64,000 nucleotides of DNA, from positions 19,287,001 through 19,351,000 of the forward strand of contig OX387199.1 in the NCBI GenBank assembly GCA_947561715.1, given 5' to 3'. Position numbers and translations under genes: made by a program. The DNA comes from Ascidia mentula. Its lineage: Eukaryota > Chordata > Ascidiacea > Phlebobranchia > Ascidiidae. Under the pieces are notes generated by a model that saw only the letters and a list, made by a program, of their open reading frames with translations, did no database searches and was not told where the DNA came from. Below are positions 1 to 12,436 of this stretch, in pieces; within the stretch, counting starts at the first letter, position 1, and every line of letters begins with the position of its first letter.

Positions 1-164
1 ATATACAACAACGTTGTTATGAGTGTAAAAATTTAACTTTCTTGACCTTCCGTTTAGTGATTTCAATAATGTTATTGTTTTGCTCACTGTCTGTAGCCAA
101 ATATTTCATGTTTTATCAAAACAATTTATTCAATAGTCACTTTATCCAATACGTTCTTTCACAG

Positions 165-1644
165 ATATCAACGAGTGCTCATCAGGTACTCACATTTGCA
201 ACGAAAACGCCACATGCACAAATCGTATAGGTTCGTTTTCCTGTTCATGCAAGACTGGCTTCAGTGGGGACGGTGTCGCTTGTGTTGGTAAGTCCCTGCA
301 TAGATTTGCATATCACTGTATATCAACGTGTTGGTTTTCTATAGACATTAACGAGTGCCAAAACTCACCAAGCATTTGTCAATTGCATGCGACATGCTCC
401 AACACCGTCGGGAGTTATTCTTGCCAGTGTCAAACTGGTTTCACTAAAATGGGATCTCAGTGCACAGGTACAAACTATTTATATTAAGGCCGCAGCGATA
501 TTTTATATATTTTACCTTTGCGTAATTATAACGTTTTCTGACTATTATGTTTCATGGGTTTTAAATGTAGTTTAGTATGCGTTGAAACTCTTTCTCTGTG
601 CTTATGTAAACGGAAATGCTTACTATGCCTTCATGCCCAAATTTACTAAAAAAATTGAAATTGTATGATTTTAGTGGGTAAAATGGTATCGATGCGACAC
701 ACTACTGGTTTCGCGCTGCGGTAACGTTATGCGATAACGCAAATAATTACTGCTTTGCCTGCAATTCAAGATGAAAACTTAAATTTTGACCTTATTTTGT
801 ATTGCCTAAAAAAAACGTTGACAATTCATTTAATTGTTTTCAAGGTTTAGTCCTCACCAAAAATGGTGAAAGGTGTCTGTATTGACAGGGGACCAGTTGC
901 AAAACGAAAAAATAATCGTATCATTGTAAATTTTGTACAATCAGTCTTATACGTTTCAGATATTGACGAATGCTCAGATGGATCGCACAACTGTCATCAA
1001 CACGCTGCGTGTACCAATGAACTCGGTACATACTCCTGTTATTGCAAGTCCGGCTTTACAGGAAATGGTCGCGACTGCAGTGGTAAGACATTACAAAATA
1101 TCCCGATAAGGCTTGAACTAAAGCAAGCAAATTTGCGTTTATCCAAAAAAATTTACTTGACTATTCAATGTATAGGTATAGATGTAAGGTGCCTAAACGA
1201 TTTTTAAAAAATGCACTTGCATGGCTGTGTACTCTTTTCACGATAAATTAACTTCCACGCTGTAAAATTATATCATAATTTAAATGGGACCATGCAATAC
1301 GATACCCCTCCTCGATTGCCCTGACTTTAATAGAGACTTATTAACACCATGTGGTGTTATCCGTTGAATTGAAATTGCAATAACATTTGAAGCGAAATGA
1401 GGCTATTAGCAAATGTCATCGATTGATTGAAATGGGGTTGTTATTAAGTCAAGCGCGGACATAGCATGTAAACCCTGATATTGCGTGTCTTTCAGACTTA
1501 AACGAATGCATAATGAACAACCACGGTTGTCACGATAACGCCACATGCGTCAACACACAAGGAAACTACACTTGCGTCTGCCTTGACGGCTTTGCAGGAA
1601 ATGGAACATACTGTGAAGGTGGGAAGGGTTTTGCAACTAACTGA
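165..1644 (+). CDS. H-lectin/EGF gene A, 3' part: four calcium-binding EGF repeats and stop
   Basis: Only the last four exons are in the window: 165-287, 345-467, 960-1082 and 1496-1644. The first three are exactly 123 bp, phase 1-1, and each encodes one calcium-binding EGF domain starting D-I/L-N/D-E-C with six cysteines and an Asn-Ala-Thr-Cys type third cysteine. The last exon also encodes one such EGF, then reads without splicing through Gly-Gly-Lys-Gly-Phe to TGA at 1642-1644; AATAAA follows near 1683. All four copies of the gene keep this terminal reading frame. Exons encoding the signal peptide, lectin-like domain and first EGF would lie left of the window. Repeat 2 has Lys where the other copies have Glu. 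Likely secreted; ligand unknown. Confidence 0.72.
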
Positions 1645-2041
1645 GGAATTTGGGCGAAGTTTTTCATTAAATTGAACTAACGAAATAAAAAGTGGTCCTT
1701 GTGAGGTTGGTGTGGGCATTGGTATATGTGGTGACGCCATTTTGCCACAAATATTATACCGGATACACCACGGATGCCAAGGGGACTTTTGTTTATCCTT
1801 CATGCAGTTAAATTTGTCACTGTCTTTAATTTGTCACTGTGATTCAATGAATCTGAATCCTGGTACACTCTTCTGAGTCCTGGATCAGGAATTGATGGTG
1901 TCCATATGCATCAAACACATTTAAAATTATAAAAATAAATTATATGAGTTGGCAAATATACACCAAACTTATCAGACTTTGCACACAAATTCCATACAAC
2001 TAACCGAATATTTTACCAACGTGTGCAATAACTTGTGCTAT

Positions 2042-2349
2042 GGACGTGAATGGAATTTGACTGACAATCGCACACTTGCCATGCTAACGCAACTTGCCTG
2101 AACCTATAAGGAAGATTCCGATTCTCCTGCTACCAAGGACAGCTTGGAGACGGGCATAACTGCTACGGTGAGACGACAGATATCAACCACCAAAAACCTC
2201 TCTATGACGAACGCGAGACTGATGATGTGACGCCACCGTTTCATGTGATAATTTTCTTAACAACCACATTTACTGGCAATCTTTATCACAAAAAGACTGG
2301 TACTGGTGTTGCCAATTCGCCTACAGGTGTTGTTTGTATAGTTGACTGA
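2042..2349 (+). pseudogene. Relic of a fifth EGF exon with an open tail, unit 1
   Basis: A stretch reading C-HANATC-LN...G-x-F and ending GDGHNC resembles another EGF domain. It has a frame break and a TGA in its first part, a TAA in the middle in this copy, and Phe where the CxC motif needs Cys. No usable AG acceptor precedes it. The frame then stays open for about 60 codons to TGA at 2347-2349. Equivalent relics lie at 19,786-20,089, 37,965-38,259 and 51,374-51,681. Most likely a former exon left behind after the gene began to terminate in the preceding EGF exon. Confidence 0.5.
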
Positions 2350-2835
2350 ATCAACAGCAAACGGGCAAAATAGCAGTTTGACATTTGCGAAAAAGTACAA
2401 GCACAAAATTACAGAGACTTTTGAATCAAAGTGGTCGTCTGCGTGGCTACTGTCAACGTCGGTCAAGAGCTTCGACCAAAATGTCAAAATGCCAAAAGAG
2501 AAAAGATGACAACCTCATATAACAGTATTACGAAAGATTTTTTGCAATCAACAAGATACTATAGCAATATGTAGAGGGTATTTGATTAAGTTTTATGGTC
2601 TTTAATTGTAACCTATGTGCAGTTAGGCTCTGGTTAGAGCCACACATAAGCCTTGATGTTTTCCTACTATGAATTTTTGCATTGGTGACATTTTTCATTA
2701 CGTTACAATGCTATGAGCTTTGCGCATTGTATTCGTGACTCTATGTCCATGATCAGAAATAATGATAATAATCGCAAACTTCCCAACAAAGTACGGAAAA
2801 ACTAGGTTGTCGAACATGCCGGGAAAATACTACTT
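2350..2835. other. Non-coding spacer
   Basis: No supported exon seen. The sequence is conserved in units 2, 3 and, in shortened form, 4, where homology to the array ends at about 52,070. Confidence 0.5.
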
Positions 2836-3063
2836 CACCGGGTCACAAAGTTTTTCTAAACTTGACCCACATATAAGTCTGTGTAAAACAGAAATATGTG
2901 AGAATTTTAATGATTAGGCGTAAACAGAGCCACCACCTGTTACTTTTGTTTATAAATTTGAGTTGAAATACTACACGAAATCGTAGCGTTAATATTCGCA
3001 CAGATTTCTATGTTACATAGGCTTATGTGTGGATCAAGTTTGGAAAAACTTTGTGACCCGGTG
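2836..3063. mobile_element. MITE type 1 (terminal inverted repeats start CACCGGGTCACAAAG), unit 1
   Basis: About 228 bp with ~42-bp imperfect terminal inverted repeats: the left end begins CACCGGGTCACAAAGTTTTT and the right end is its reverse complement ending GTGACCCGGTG. No coding capacity. Same position in units 2 and 3, so it predates the duplications. Target duplication unclear. Confidence 0.75.
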
Positions 3064-3095
3064 TAAAAGTATCTTCCGCTGAAAGTACGGTCCTT

Positions 3096-4014
3096 CTAAA
3101 ATGTGCTCGTGCAACTATGTGTCGCTATGTGTAAGCATGTGAAGTTATGTGTCGCTATGTACAACTATGTGGAGCTATGTGTCGCTATGTGCAAGCATGT
3201 GAAGTTATGTGTCGCTATGTGCAACTATGTGGAGCTATGTGTCGCTATGTGTAAGCATGTGAAGTTATGTGTCGCTATGTGCAACTATGTGGAGCTATGT
3301 GTCGCTATGTGTAAGCGTGTGAAGTTATGTGTCGCTATGTGCAACTATGTGGAGCTATGTGTCGCTATGTGTAAGCATGTTAAGTTATGTGTCGCTATGT
3401 GCAACTATGTGGAGCTATGTGTCGCTATGTGTCGCTATGTGCAACAATGTGGAGCTATGTGCAACTATGTGAAGCTATGTGTCGCTATGTGCAACTATGT
3501 GAAGCTATGTGTCGCTACGTGAAGCTATGTGTCGCTACGTGAAGCTACGTGGAGCTATGTGCAAGTATGTGGAGCTATGTACTCGTTGCCTCCAACCCTA
3601 CTTTACATCAACTGCTGAAGTACAGCCTGAAGCGAAAGTAATTTTCTTATCCAATATAATCAAATAATTAGCAGTTGATGTAAAGTAGGGTTGGAGGCAA
3701 CGAGTACATAGCTCCACATAGTTGCACATAGCTCCACATAGCTCCACATAGTTGCACATAGCTCCACATAGCTCCACATAGTTGCACATAGCTCCACATA
3801 CTTGCACATAGCGACACATAGCTCCACATAGTTGCACATAGCGACACATAGTTACACATAGCTCCACATAGCTTCACATAGTTGCACATAGCTCCACATA
3901 GTTGCACATAGCTCCACTTGCACATAGCTCCACATAGTTGCACATATCGACACATAGTTCCACATAGTTGCACATAGCTCCACATAGCGGCACATAGTTG
4001 CACGAGCATTTAAA
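3096..4014. mobile_element. Foldback element with 10-bp-repeat arms, unit 1
   Basis: Left arm 3096-3580 (485 bp) is built of 10-bp units around CTATGTGNNN; right arm 3706-4014 (309 bp) is the same in inverse orientation. The outer ends carry matching inverted copies of GCTCGTGCAAC. The arms flank a 36-bp perfect inverted repeat (3581-3616 and 3670-3705) around a 53-bp spacer. This is the organisation of Drosophila Foldback elements, whose long inverted repeats are also tandem short repeats. The Cys/Met/Tyr-rich ORFs here are by-products of the repeat. Confidence 0.8.
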
Positions 4015-4321
4015 AACCGATCACGCAATGAAATAGCTCTCGTGCAATGTTTGAATAATTAAAAGCATCAGTTTGTTTGAAAATTTATGTGTTACTCAAT
4101 GTTTGATGGTCAAAATAAATTTTGAATTAATTTAACTGAAAAAAATCAATTATTACTTTCTGATCACTCAAGCGTGGTATTGGGTGGTTCCCCTCCGGTG
4201 TGACATTAGTTTCGTTCTCGGAAATGCTGCAAAAAAATAAAAGAAGTTGTGTGCAAAAAGTTAGCATTGTACACTAGACCCGGTATTTCATTGACTGTCA
4301 GTTTAACTTTTTGTCTTCATA

Positions 4322-7300
4322 ATGAAGCGAACACAAGAAGAAATAAACTTGCATCACCAGAAAGTGATGAATTTTTTAAACAAGTAAGTTTAATTAATGG
4401 AGATTTACTGAAGTTAAAATATTCATGTTTCAGTGACAGAAAAGAAACGAAACGATTTTGCAACAGAACACTTTGTTCCCAAGGAGAAAACTATTCAATA
4501 CATGATGCTGTTGTTTGTTCTATGTCAGATTATTTTAATGCTTTACTTGGTGTTGAGGTAAGTGTTTGTTATGTAGAAATAATATGAAACCTGAATGTTT
4601 GTCTTTAGTTGTCCCCTGTCCATAAATACATTGCTGCAATCAAGCAAACAATGTCATTTAGACAACAACAACAACAACTCTTTACTTTTTAAAATTAATT
4701 TAGTTTGGTGACAAAACTCATAGGTTATGTGGTATAATATATCAACAATTGAGGAACATACCATAATATTTTATACCTGTCTTTTATGAACATACGTACC
4801 CAGAGTTGTTCATCCCTTTAGTTTACAGCAGGCCTCCATAACATATGGCTCGATACCGACATCCAGCTCATGTTTTGACACAATTGGCTCAGTTGCAATA
4901 GCTTAGTCTAGTGTTTGTATATCTGATAAGCATTGGTTTAAGTTGTTACAATATTAAGGTTTAAATTTTTAAGATGTTAAGGTGTTTTTTGTTATTACTT
5001 TAATTACATTGGCTTAACTTTTGCAACTGTGCTAGAATGAAACCTATTAGATTGATTTATTTTTTGCTATGGCCCATGTGATATTTTGTATTTGAACAGG
5101 TCTGATGTATGTTATTTTTTGTAAATCACATACCATATTCCTTTACCAGCAAAGTTGTAATTTTTGTCAGTTCTTTAGACCAGATTGTATTTGTTGTTGT
5201 GATTGGTTAACTTTGTTTTCTTTCAGATGCGCGAGAAATATTCAGATTTCATCAAGGTTGACAATATTCCACCAAAAAGACTGGAAAGTGTATTGGATTA
5301 TATTTACACTGGTGATATTGAAGTAACAGAGAAAAATGTGTTGGAAGTGTTGGAAGATGCTGATTATACACAGATGAAAGGTATGTAAACGTTGCAAGTT
5401 TTGAGCTTCAGTGGTGTTAATGTGTTAAGAATGATCAAACCAACACATGTGTTCTACATGTATATCATTTTATTTGTCAACTACAACATTTTTTATATTT
5501 TAGGTTAATATTTTTGTGTTTGACTATTGTTAGTTTGATGTGATATATATTGATATGTTTGTACTGTGTAAAATGTGTTACAAAACAAATTATTTGTGAT
5601 TAATGGAGAAGTGAGCACAGATATTACTTCTGAATTAGGTGTGGCTGAACTTTGTTTTGTTCACACTTTCAGAGTTGAAGTCATTTTGTTGTCGAGTCAT
5701 CCTTAAAATGATTTCAACCGACAACTGTTTGAAGCTAAGAGCTTATGCTACTCGATACAATCTTGCTGATGTGGAAAAGAAAACAAACCAAATGATTGTT
5801 GATAACATTGCAACAGTTGTACAACATGATGATTTCATGCAACTTGATGTTGGTGATATGTCTGCAATCATCAAACAGAATAACAAAGGGGTTATTATGA
5901 TTAATTTAAATTTTGCTGCATACCTGCATTTAATGTTGTTTTATAAATATTTTAAACTTTTTGTTTTTCAGTAAAAAAATAATAATACCAAATTTTTTCA
6001 AAAAAATTATTATTTCTATATTTAAACAAGCTTAAATAGTGATTTAAACTCTGTGATGTTTCACCTTTCGATTCATGCTCTTGGTGTAAATTTAGTATTT
6101 GATGTAGTCACCGGTGACATTGAACACTTCACCGTTTGTTTAAACTGTTACTTGTTATTACATATCGATTGTTGAATGTAGATGGAAGAATCTGTTTTTA
6201 TTGGAATGGTTCGATGGGTCAATTTTAATCCTTCCCATCGAGAGGATTTGTTTGTGAATCTTTTCTCACAACTTGATCTTTCATCTATTTCCAACCACTT
6301 TATAACAACTACAGTTAGAAATGAAGTAAATTGTTTACAGTTAGTATAAATATAATGGGTTAGAGATTTTATTCCTTTTAGCCTCTTGTGAGAAGTAATA
6401 TGGATTGTGCCATTGCAGTTTTGGATGCTTTATCAACAAACATTGAAAAGCCAGGAGCAAGTGGAAAAGCAACTTCTGTAAAAAAAGGTAATATTGCAAA
6501 GCTGCAGACAGGGTGTGTACACGCACTGTTTCGACCTGTAAGGTCTCATCAGTGCAGCTGTTGAGTGGCACTGTGCTAGCTTTTACACTAGCAGGCACAC
6601 TAGTCTCCACTTTGTGGTACCTTTCGGTCAACTGCAGGGTACCCTATACTAGGTACCGAACAACAGAGACGACGAACCACTGTGGAGCGCACTATGGCCA
6701 AACGGATCTGTTTGGTAACCGATAGTGCAAAAGGCAAAAACACCAATACCACAAAGTGGAGACGAAAGGTACCACAAAGTGGAGACTAGTGTGCCTGCTA
6801 GTGTAAAAGCTAGCACAGTGCCACTCAACAGCTGCACTGATGAGACCTTACAGGTCAAAACAGTGCGTGTACACACCCTGTCTGCAGCTTTGGAATAATA
6901 TGGCTTTTTTTGCACATAAAGGTAATATTATTTATGAAATAATCCACCTTATTTATACAACCCTTGTAGTATTTGTTCTCCCAAAGCTTTAGGTTCCACT
7001 TAATTTCCCACTTCACAATTACTAATATTGCAAACATGTGGTCAGAATCCAGAGACAGTCAACTACCAACAAGTTAAGGATACAATTCTGTGGCCTGAGA
7101 TTAAACAAAAGTCCTAAAATAAAACTACTCCAAATGCAGAAAGATGTGCTTCATCATAACTTACAAAATGTGTTAGTTTCATAGCTGAATTTAAAAACTT
7201 AACTGAAGGTTGTTTAACGCAAATACAAACTCCAATGAATTTGGTTGATTCACGAAGCAACAACTTCCCCTAAATGGAAAATATGTTTCCATTGTTATCA

Positions 7301-9975
7301 CAATAATTATTTAATTTATACATACAAAAACCATAACAAGCAATGTTTATGTTGCAGATTTGTCAGGATTTCTTCTCATTGGTGGAGATAATTCAAAACG
7401 AGATTGTGTGAAATGGAATGTTACCACAAAACAACATGAACATTACCCAGTATGTACATTGCTTGCTGTCATATGGTTTTGCTTATTTAACATATTTTCC
7501 CATAAATGTACATGCGTTTTGTATGTGCAAGTAAATGTAAATTTGAAGTAAAGTTAGCAAGACAGCAAATGTCCAGTAGCATTCAGGATTAATGCAATAT
7601 TTGGCCACTGATAATTTTGTCTTAAATTTAATTGCACAAGAAAATGTAACAAACATGCCCTGGTTTAGTGTAACCTGTCAATGACTTAACAAAATATGCT
7701 CCAGAGTGAATCATGTTTTCTGTTATATGTTTTGAGATAGAGACTTTCTTTTATTTAGAGAAACATGTAAATCACTTTGTCTTAATGTTTAGTTTCATTG
7801 TCATCAAATTTTGTTAAGAAAATGATCACGGACAGAGTGAACTCAACTTCAGCCAAATTTGGTGAAAATGTTTATGTAATGGGTGGACATGGTCCAACAC
7901 AAAGTTGTGAGATGTTGAATTTGGAGGAAAGGAAAAACTGGATAAAAATTGCTGATTTATCGGAAGGTCGACGTTTCGCTGCATCTGCTGTTGTTGGAGG
8001 TTGGTGTGGTTATTTCTGAAATTGTTGTTTACTAAATCAGGGGCTGTTCCAGGAATAAAGGATTGGGGAAGCCCCCCTCACATATTGTCATAGCAATAAA
8101 AATTAACGCGGTGGCAGACAAAAGGTTTTGTTAATATTTATTTCCGTTAGTTACTAGTGTGTTTTGTGTGGTTTATGACTATCTTCTCATCTCTCAACCA
8201 ACTCATTCTTGTTGCTCACCATAACTTTTGTGAGTAATACCTCAGAGAAATTTTGTGAATTCTGCCATGACTGCATTTGCGAATTTTTTTTGTACTTTTA
8301 ACAGTATTACTGACACTTTACTGACAAGTTACCAATTCTTGAACAGAAAATTGTTCAACTATGTTTTTGGAAACTTATAGTAAATATTTGGAAAATATTT
8401 AGATGTTGATCAACAATTATAACTTTTGTAGACAACCTTGTTTTTACTAATTACAAACTAATTTAGATGACTTGTATCTCACGGGTGGTCTTGGAAACCA
8501 AGGAGCATTCTCATCAACTTTGTGTTATTCTGTACAAAAAGACAGATGGAGAAATAATTTCAACATGTTACAGCCAAGATATGGACATGGAATGGCTTCA
8601 ATTGACAGTAAGAATACACCTGAGTTCATTTTTGTATAGGATTAGCCTCATTACTGGGCCCAGGCCTAAATAGTTGGCATGCATCTGAAACAACAACATT
8701 ATTAACCAGAAACCATAAATTAAAGTAATCAGTAAATCCACGGTATTTACCCCAACAATATTCACTTTTGGACATGAAAATGTTGCGAAACGCCGACCTC
8801 AAACTTACCAGAAATGCAGGAAATATTCCATCTTTATTTTGTAGTTCTTTATGACATGAATTTTAACTTTAATATTGATTAATTTTAATTAAAACCTTGA
8901 TTTAAAGCTGATCGCTTACTGGTACGTGAAAAAACGCAGAGCTTACCTCAATGATTGTTACGTAACATTACAACATAATCGTGATATGACGTCACAACAA
9001 ATATTAACACAAGCGATTTTTCTTCAGATGTTTTGTTTTCTGTGGGCGGACGTGATGGCAGACAATTCTTACAATCATGTGAATTCCGCGATGTTCGTGT
9101 TGGAACCTCCACAAGAATCGCTTCTCTCAATGAAGCAAGATATCATATAGCATGTGAAGAAATTAAAGGGAAGATCTATGCAATTGGTTAGTGATGAAAA
9201 GTTAAGTTATAAAATTAACAGGAAGTGATTTTTTGAGAAATTTTATAAAATACAAATTCATATTCGTCACCGGTAAATGTATCACGTGATAAATATAATG
9301 GAGTTTCCTGAAAAGAATCCTAAACATAAAAACTGGTAGATATAACTATAAAGTATTAACCTAAAAACAATAAAAAGTTTTTCTTTAAATCTGACAGGAG
9401 GTTGGAATGGTCGTGCCTCCCTGCAAACGGTTAATGAATACGAACCTAGAGTCAACAAATGGAAATATGTTTCTCCTCTCCTAAAACCTCGTTGCCTTCA
9501 CTCTGCTTGTGTTATTGATGGGAGGATTTATGTTGTGGGTGGATTGGGGTAATAATTGATATTATGACGTCACTATAGTACACTGTTTCCCGTTTTATGT
9601 GAAAATGTAAATGTTGAGTAACTGGGACAAGTGGGATATACGATGTTATACTTGATCAACAACATGCAGAAAATGTTTGTTAAATTTAAACTTAAAACAC
9701 TTTGTATTATACAAGGTTGTATGTATGGTTTGGTTTAGTGGTGCAGGGGTCTGCGGGTGTACGTTGGTTTGTTTTTGTTAACTTATAATTTTTACTTAAA
9801 AAAAAATGTTGTAGAAAACTTGCCTGTGTTTGTTGTGTGTCTGATTCATAAAACTGTATCATGTTTGTTTTAAAGAATCACATCAGTTGAAGTTTACGAT
9901 CCAACCTCATATGTTTGGAAACATGCTTTTGATCTTGACAAACCAGTTGATTGGGCGACTGTTGTTGCTGTTTAA
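4322..9975 (+). CDS. BTB-BACK-Kelch protein (KLHL-like), copy 1
   Basis: Putative substrate adaptor of a cullin-3 ubiquitin ligase, a role known for the family. Twelve exons join in phase to 543 aa: 4322-4383, 4434-4557, 5227-5380, 5673-5890, 6182-6325, 6382-6487, 7358-7449, 7819-7999, 8467-8607, 9028-9186, 9398-9548, 9876-9975; AATAAA at 10,023. The BTB fold spans residues ~20-113 (IHDAVVCSMSDYFNALLGVE, then LESVLDYIYTGDIE), BACK ~114-235 (NCLKLRAYATRYNL, FIGMVRWVNF), followed by six Kelch blades with GG doublets (YVMGG, YLTGG, FSVGG, YAIGG, YVVGG). The N-terminus is shorter than usual before BTB. The start is the only Met giving the BTB frame. No lesion seen. The MITE in intron 6 sits at the donor. 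Kelch loop residues differ between copies. Confidence 0.88.
6497..6893. mobile_element. MITE type 2, ~130-bp terminal inverted repeats, in KLHL intron 6 (unit 1)
   Basis: Begins CAAAGCTGCAGACAGGGTGT and ends with the reverse complement; the arms match for about 130 bp, around a ~140-bp centre. The host sequence AAAGGTAATATT, including the splice donor of KLHL exon 6, occurs at 6484-6495 and again near 6917, which looks like a duplicated target. Present in all three units. Shorter, older relatives lie at ~11,613-11,720 and ~13,980-14,095. Confidence 0.8.
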
Positions 9976-12203
9976 TATGTTTCCATATTTGGGTGTAATA
10001 TTTAACTGAGATTGATCATCGGAATAAATGTTTTTATCCAAAATATCGTCTTTACCAATTGTTTCTCCTTTAACATCACTTTCTGAGTGATAGATTTTTT
10101 AATAAACGTCACTATAAATTTGTATATCAGTGTCTTCCATTTGTTGTGATATGGAAATAGTAATTATCCACGAAATAATTCCAATATTCCATTTGTTGTT
10201 TTCCAATTCAATCCTTACTTGATTCCTTGCAACCATAAAATTATGACATTGTTCAAACACTGGATGATAGAATTGTTTTTTCCTCAATACTCATGTTATA
10301 ATTTTATTTTTTAATTACTTTATCTTCATATTATAAGTGACGAATAATTTACTGTGAGTCATTTCTGCGCCTGCCTTGTCACGTGTGTGTGTGCTTGTTT
10401 GTTTCTTACTGAATGCATTCTGGCTCTGCTGCCAATTCATCTTTCAGAAACATCGTTTGAGTCGTGTTTCGCGCAGTTTATATGAAGAAGACTGGAGCGA
10501 TTTTCACGTTAAACGGAATTCTTCTGAAGCGCAATGTGCACTTTTGCCTAAATACAAAATCACACGCACCGTTTGTAATTTCGCTGTAGCGACTTAATTC
10601 TATTCTAATGCCGTTATTTGGGAAATAAATTTCCCAATGTTTGTTTCGTACAATTCAAGTTTCGTGCATATATCCTCATGGCAATGTTCAATTCCAAGTG
10701 CACTTGTTAAAAGTTTGGTGAAACAAATTTAATGTAGGATTCGGTTCGATTCCGAATAAATAATAACCTCGTTTTCTGGCTGATTACCTCAGGTTTGAAC
10801 TAAGTTGGCTGCATTTACTATTATCATTTACACCAACACTCAAACATAGCCAAGGTATCTTTTCCTATATTGCTATAATTTATACATTATTAAGTCGTGT
10901 TATTCAAATCGCTGGTCCGACATATGAAAAGACACCTATTATAGAGTCGTGTCGGCGATGCCTTTAAACTTTTTATCGTACAGTAAGCAACTAGTTACCC
11001 TTCCTTGGGATTTGTCATTAGACTGCATCAGGTGCTTTCCTATAAACCGTAGACTTTTCCACAAACTTACTCTCATATTTCAACATGCTTCTATTGGATG
11101 AGAAGCGTTAAAGGCACATGTTTAGGTTTCGACCAGAAGGCTTCGCTTTTTAAGTTACTGATCTGAAAGTCCAGTGGACAATTTAACAAACACAATGGAG
11201 AAAACCACTCCATTAAAATTTACTTTATCGAAAAACGCTAACCGGTTTTGGGAATCTTTAATATGAACAATATTGCCCATATAGGCTAGCTGATGTAAAA
11301 TTTGCATGGTGGAAGTTTCGATCCTCAATAATTCTCAATCCACAATAAACGAATATAGGCGTGGTTGTATAAAAATTAATACATTGTTGTGTTACCATAT
11401 AACCTCAGTATTGTCTCTCCAGGCCAGGGAATAATGTGGTCCTCGGCGTTTGGCGACAATGGTACGCGGGTAAAATATTCCTGTGTATTGCTTTGTTCGC
11501 AATGTACACAAGGTGTTTCCAAGTCTACCTCGTGTTCAAATACTTCGGGCCCAAGGTGTACATGATGAGGAAAATGGTGAGTCGGAACGGATATTTTTAT
11601 CTTGTGTTAGCTGCAGACATATGGCCACTGTTTCGACCTGTCAGGTCACATCAGTGCAGCTTGGTTTAAAGTTTTGACGGCAAGATCGTCCATAATCACA
11701 TCAAGGTCGAAAGCGTGGCCTTCTGACGGCCGCTCACATAATTCATATCATTTTCATGTTTATATATTTTTAACTTCGAACAGACGTTGTTAAGGAGCAC
11801 GTGTGTCTTGCGCAAGTTTGTTACTTAGCATTTGTCAACAGTCGTTAAAAACACGGGTCTCCTATGCATAGACCACGACGAAGACACCGCACAAACCAGT
11901 CGAACAATAACAGGATGCGCAGAATCTACATTTCCGATTGACAAATTCGTGCGATGTTTTCTGCACCTAGGGCGTGAAACAAAAACATTCCAGACCTACT
12001 TGGGCGAAACAAGAAAAACTTTGTAAACAACGGAAGACTAAAAGCAATTGAAAAAAATGATAGCCAGAGAACTTAGCATTTTGTCAACAGCAATAATTTT
12101 TTAGGCTTTTATCGCTTCTTCGACATCTGCTTAAACTTCCTCATCGTTTGTGCCACACCGAAAAAACGTTTCGCATAGCGAAGCAGGATCGCCCCACTGT
12201 GCT
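9976..12203. other. Long spacer between KLHL and SLC1 remnants
   Basis: I see the KLHL 3' end and AATAAA (10,023), a partial relative of MITE type 2 at ~11,613-11,720, and no exon I can support. Open frames at 10,376-10,597 and 11,436-11,677 lack an ATG in good context or any recognisable domain. SLC1 exons for transmembrane segments 1-3 would be expected in or before this stretch and were not found. Confidence 0.5.
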
Positions 12204-12400
12204 GGCCACAATATACCCCGTAAAGCCACTGAGCTCCTGTATAGCTCTCAGTTGGTAGAGCGTTGGGCCTGGTTAGCCCAGGGTCGTGAGTTCAAACCTC
12301 ATCGGGAGCTTGATTTTTCAGATCTCGCTCTGACTTGTCGGGAAAAGTGGCTGATCCAGCTTGGCTGCAATGCCTTGGCTGCGAAGCCTTGTGAACCATA
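12204..12400 (+). mobile_element. tRNA-derived SINE, unit 1
   Basis: A tRNA-like head (acceptor AGCTCCT / GGGAGCT, D-arm GCTCTCAGTTGGTAGAGC, a TGGGC...GCCCA anticodon stem with loop CTGGTTA, T-arm GTTCAAAC) is followed by a conserved tail with ACTTGTCGGGAAAAGTGGCT and paired GCTTGGCTG/CCTTGGCTG motifs. The same head plus tail occurs at 30,047-30,243, 32,957-33,141 (minus strand) and 63,508-63,700. The shared non-tRNA tail marks a SINE and not a tRNA gene. The D-arm here has an insertion. Confidence 0.8.
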
Positions 12401-12436
12401 TAACATAATAATATATCCGAAATTCTTTCTATTCAG

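Noticed and set aside
3103-3522. Long Cys/Met/Tyr/Val-rich ORFs in the foldback arms (also near 3,668-4,009, 20,843-21,292, 39,872-40,466)
   Set aside because: They are translations of a 10-bp tandem repeat, open on both strands, with no gene features.
3096-4014. CRISPR array
   Set aside because: Repeats have no unique spacers, are 10 bp long and inverted; the DNA is eukaryotic.
5639-5974. 111-codon frame read as a separate gene
   Set aside because: It is the BACK exon 5673-5890 read into its introns.
6513-6915. ORFs across the type 2 MITE on both strands
   Set aside because: Mirror-image products of the terminal inverted repeats.
10376-10597. 73-codon frame conserved in three units
   Set aside because: Begins at TTG, no domain, and conservation is no higher than in the surrounding spacer.
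12231-12310. tRNA-Thr gene
   Set aside because: The tRNA-like head is followed by the same non-tRNA tail at four loci and its D-arm has an insertion; it is a SINE.
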